From: Aradus depressus
Taxonomy: Eukaryota; Arthropoda; Insecta; Hemiptera; Aradidae
Direction of reading: 5' to 3'
DNA: 64,000 bases
Assembly (NCBI GenBank): GCA_963662175.1
Contig: OY759215.1
Location: 45,897,213 to 45,961,212, forward strand
Position 1 is the first letter of the stretch; each line of letters starts with the position of its first letter. The position numbers were made by a program, and so were the translations under genes. This document shows, in pieces, positions 63,561 to 64,000 of this stretch. A model generated the notes under the pieces. The model ran no database searches, was not told the origin of the DNA, and was given only the letters and a program-made list of their open reading frames with translations.

Positions 63561-64000
63561 ATGGCCTCTCAAAAACAAAATATTTTGTGTAGGATATCTG
63601 ACCCATGTGCAGCGATCATTCGTTTGCAACAAAGCATGAATATTAAACTATAGGGGGGCGTGTTAAAAACAAATATGAATTAACGGATGGATATGATTGA
63701 AAGGGATATCTACTGAAATGTAGTAAAGGGTAGAATCAGAATTTATTAATTGTTCTCTTGTAGTATCTTTACAAAAGAGAGTTGAGAAACGCTGACATTT
63801 CTGGAAACTGATAAAACATAAACAAAATAATGTTATTTCTGAATTATTTCGGTCCATAAAACTTTTTTATATTACCGAAATTCGAAATTACACATGTTTA
63901 ATAAAATAATAAAGTCCAAGTATTAAAGCCTTAGTTTATAATTGAACGTGACGATATTGTAATGGCGAAACTGTTTGTACATGTATATGTTACGCCGAAT
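63561..64000. other. Unassigned AT-rich end of window
   Basis: No gene or repeat recognised. The poly-G-like GGGGGG at 63653-63658 is short. Confidence 0.35.

Overview
The window looks like non-genic DNA from an animal nuclear genome, most likely an insect. It is AT-rich and intergenic, and no reading frame is longer than about 155 codons. The repeats fit an arthropod: tRNA-headed SINEs whose tails are (CCTAA)n, the complement of the insect telomere unit TTAGG; jockey-like LINE fragments; and hAT, mariner, piggyBac, pogo/Tigger and Transib DNA transposons. The species cannot be named. I found no convincing host gene, no functional tRNA or rRNA gene and no CRISPR array. Almost everything recognisable is a decayed mobile element, many nested in one another.

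Layout. 0-10 kb: Penelope-like GIY-YIG remnant (minus), a jockey reverse transcriptase (minus), SINEs of families A and B, a hAT deletion derivative with a BED-finger remnant, and several jockey pieces. 10-22 kb: a long-TIR element, a pogo MITE, a 33-bp minisatellite, a near-perfect foldback, a Transib inserted inside a SINE and itself carrying a LINE fragment, a second foldback with an amplified 72-bp unit, and a CR1/jockey-type RT start. 22-33 kb: palindromic elements, a TIR element carrying a SINE, a mariner, and a plus-strand LINE broken by two hATs. 33-45 kb: a Tigger, two MITEs built of TIR-like internal repeats, a minisatellite and a piggyBac. 45-64 kb: a small foldback with 14-bp target duplication, a gag-only Ty3/gypsy-like LTR element, more SINEs, LINE 3' ends and a second repeat-rich MITE.

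The most interesting signal is a scattered set of short palindromic units (15.2, 20.1, 23.6, 38.6, 46.0, 52.8, 58.1 kb) plus single arms. Several carry a hammerhead-ribozyme-like core: CTGANGA, a T, a small stem whose two strands change together between loci, GAAA, a short self-complementary segment, then U-H. Three units lie in target-site duplications of 7-14 bp and have conserved tails. Hammerheads are known from Penelope-like elements, and a Penelope-type endonuclease remnant lies in this window, so a non-autonomous, Penelope-related palindromic retroelement is a reasonable hypothesis.

The insertion layers give a relative chronology. A noncoding repeat (here family C) is old and is the target of three palindromic units and one TIR element. 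One SINE A copy is older than the Transib that interrupts it. A jockey copy is older than the two hATs within it. All boundaries were read by eye; borders without a target duplication are approximate.
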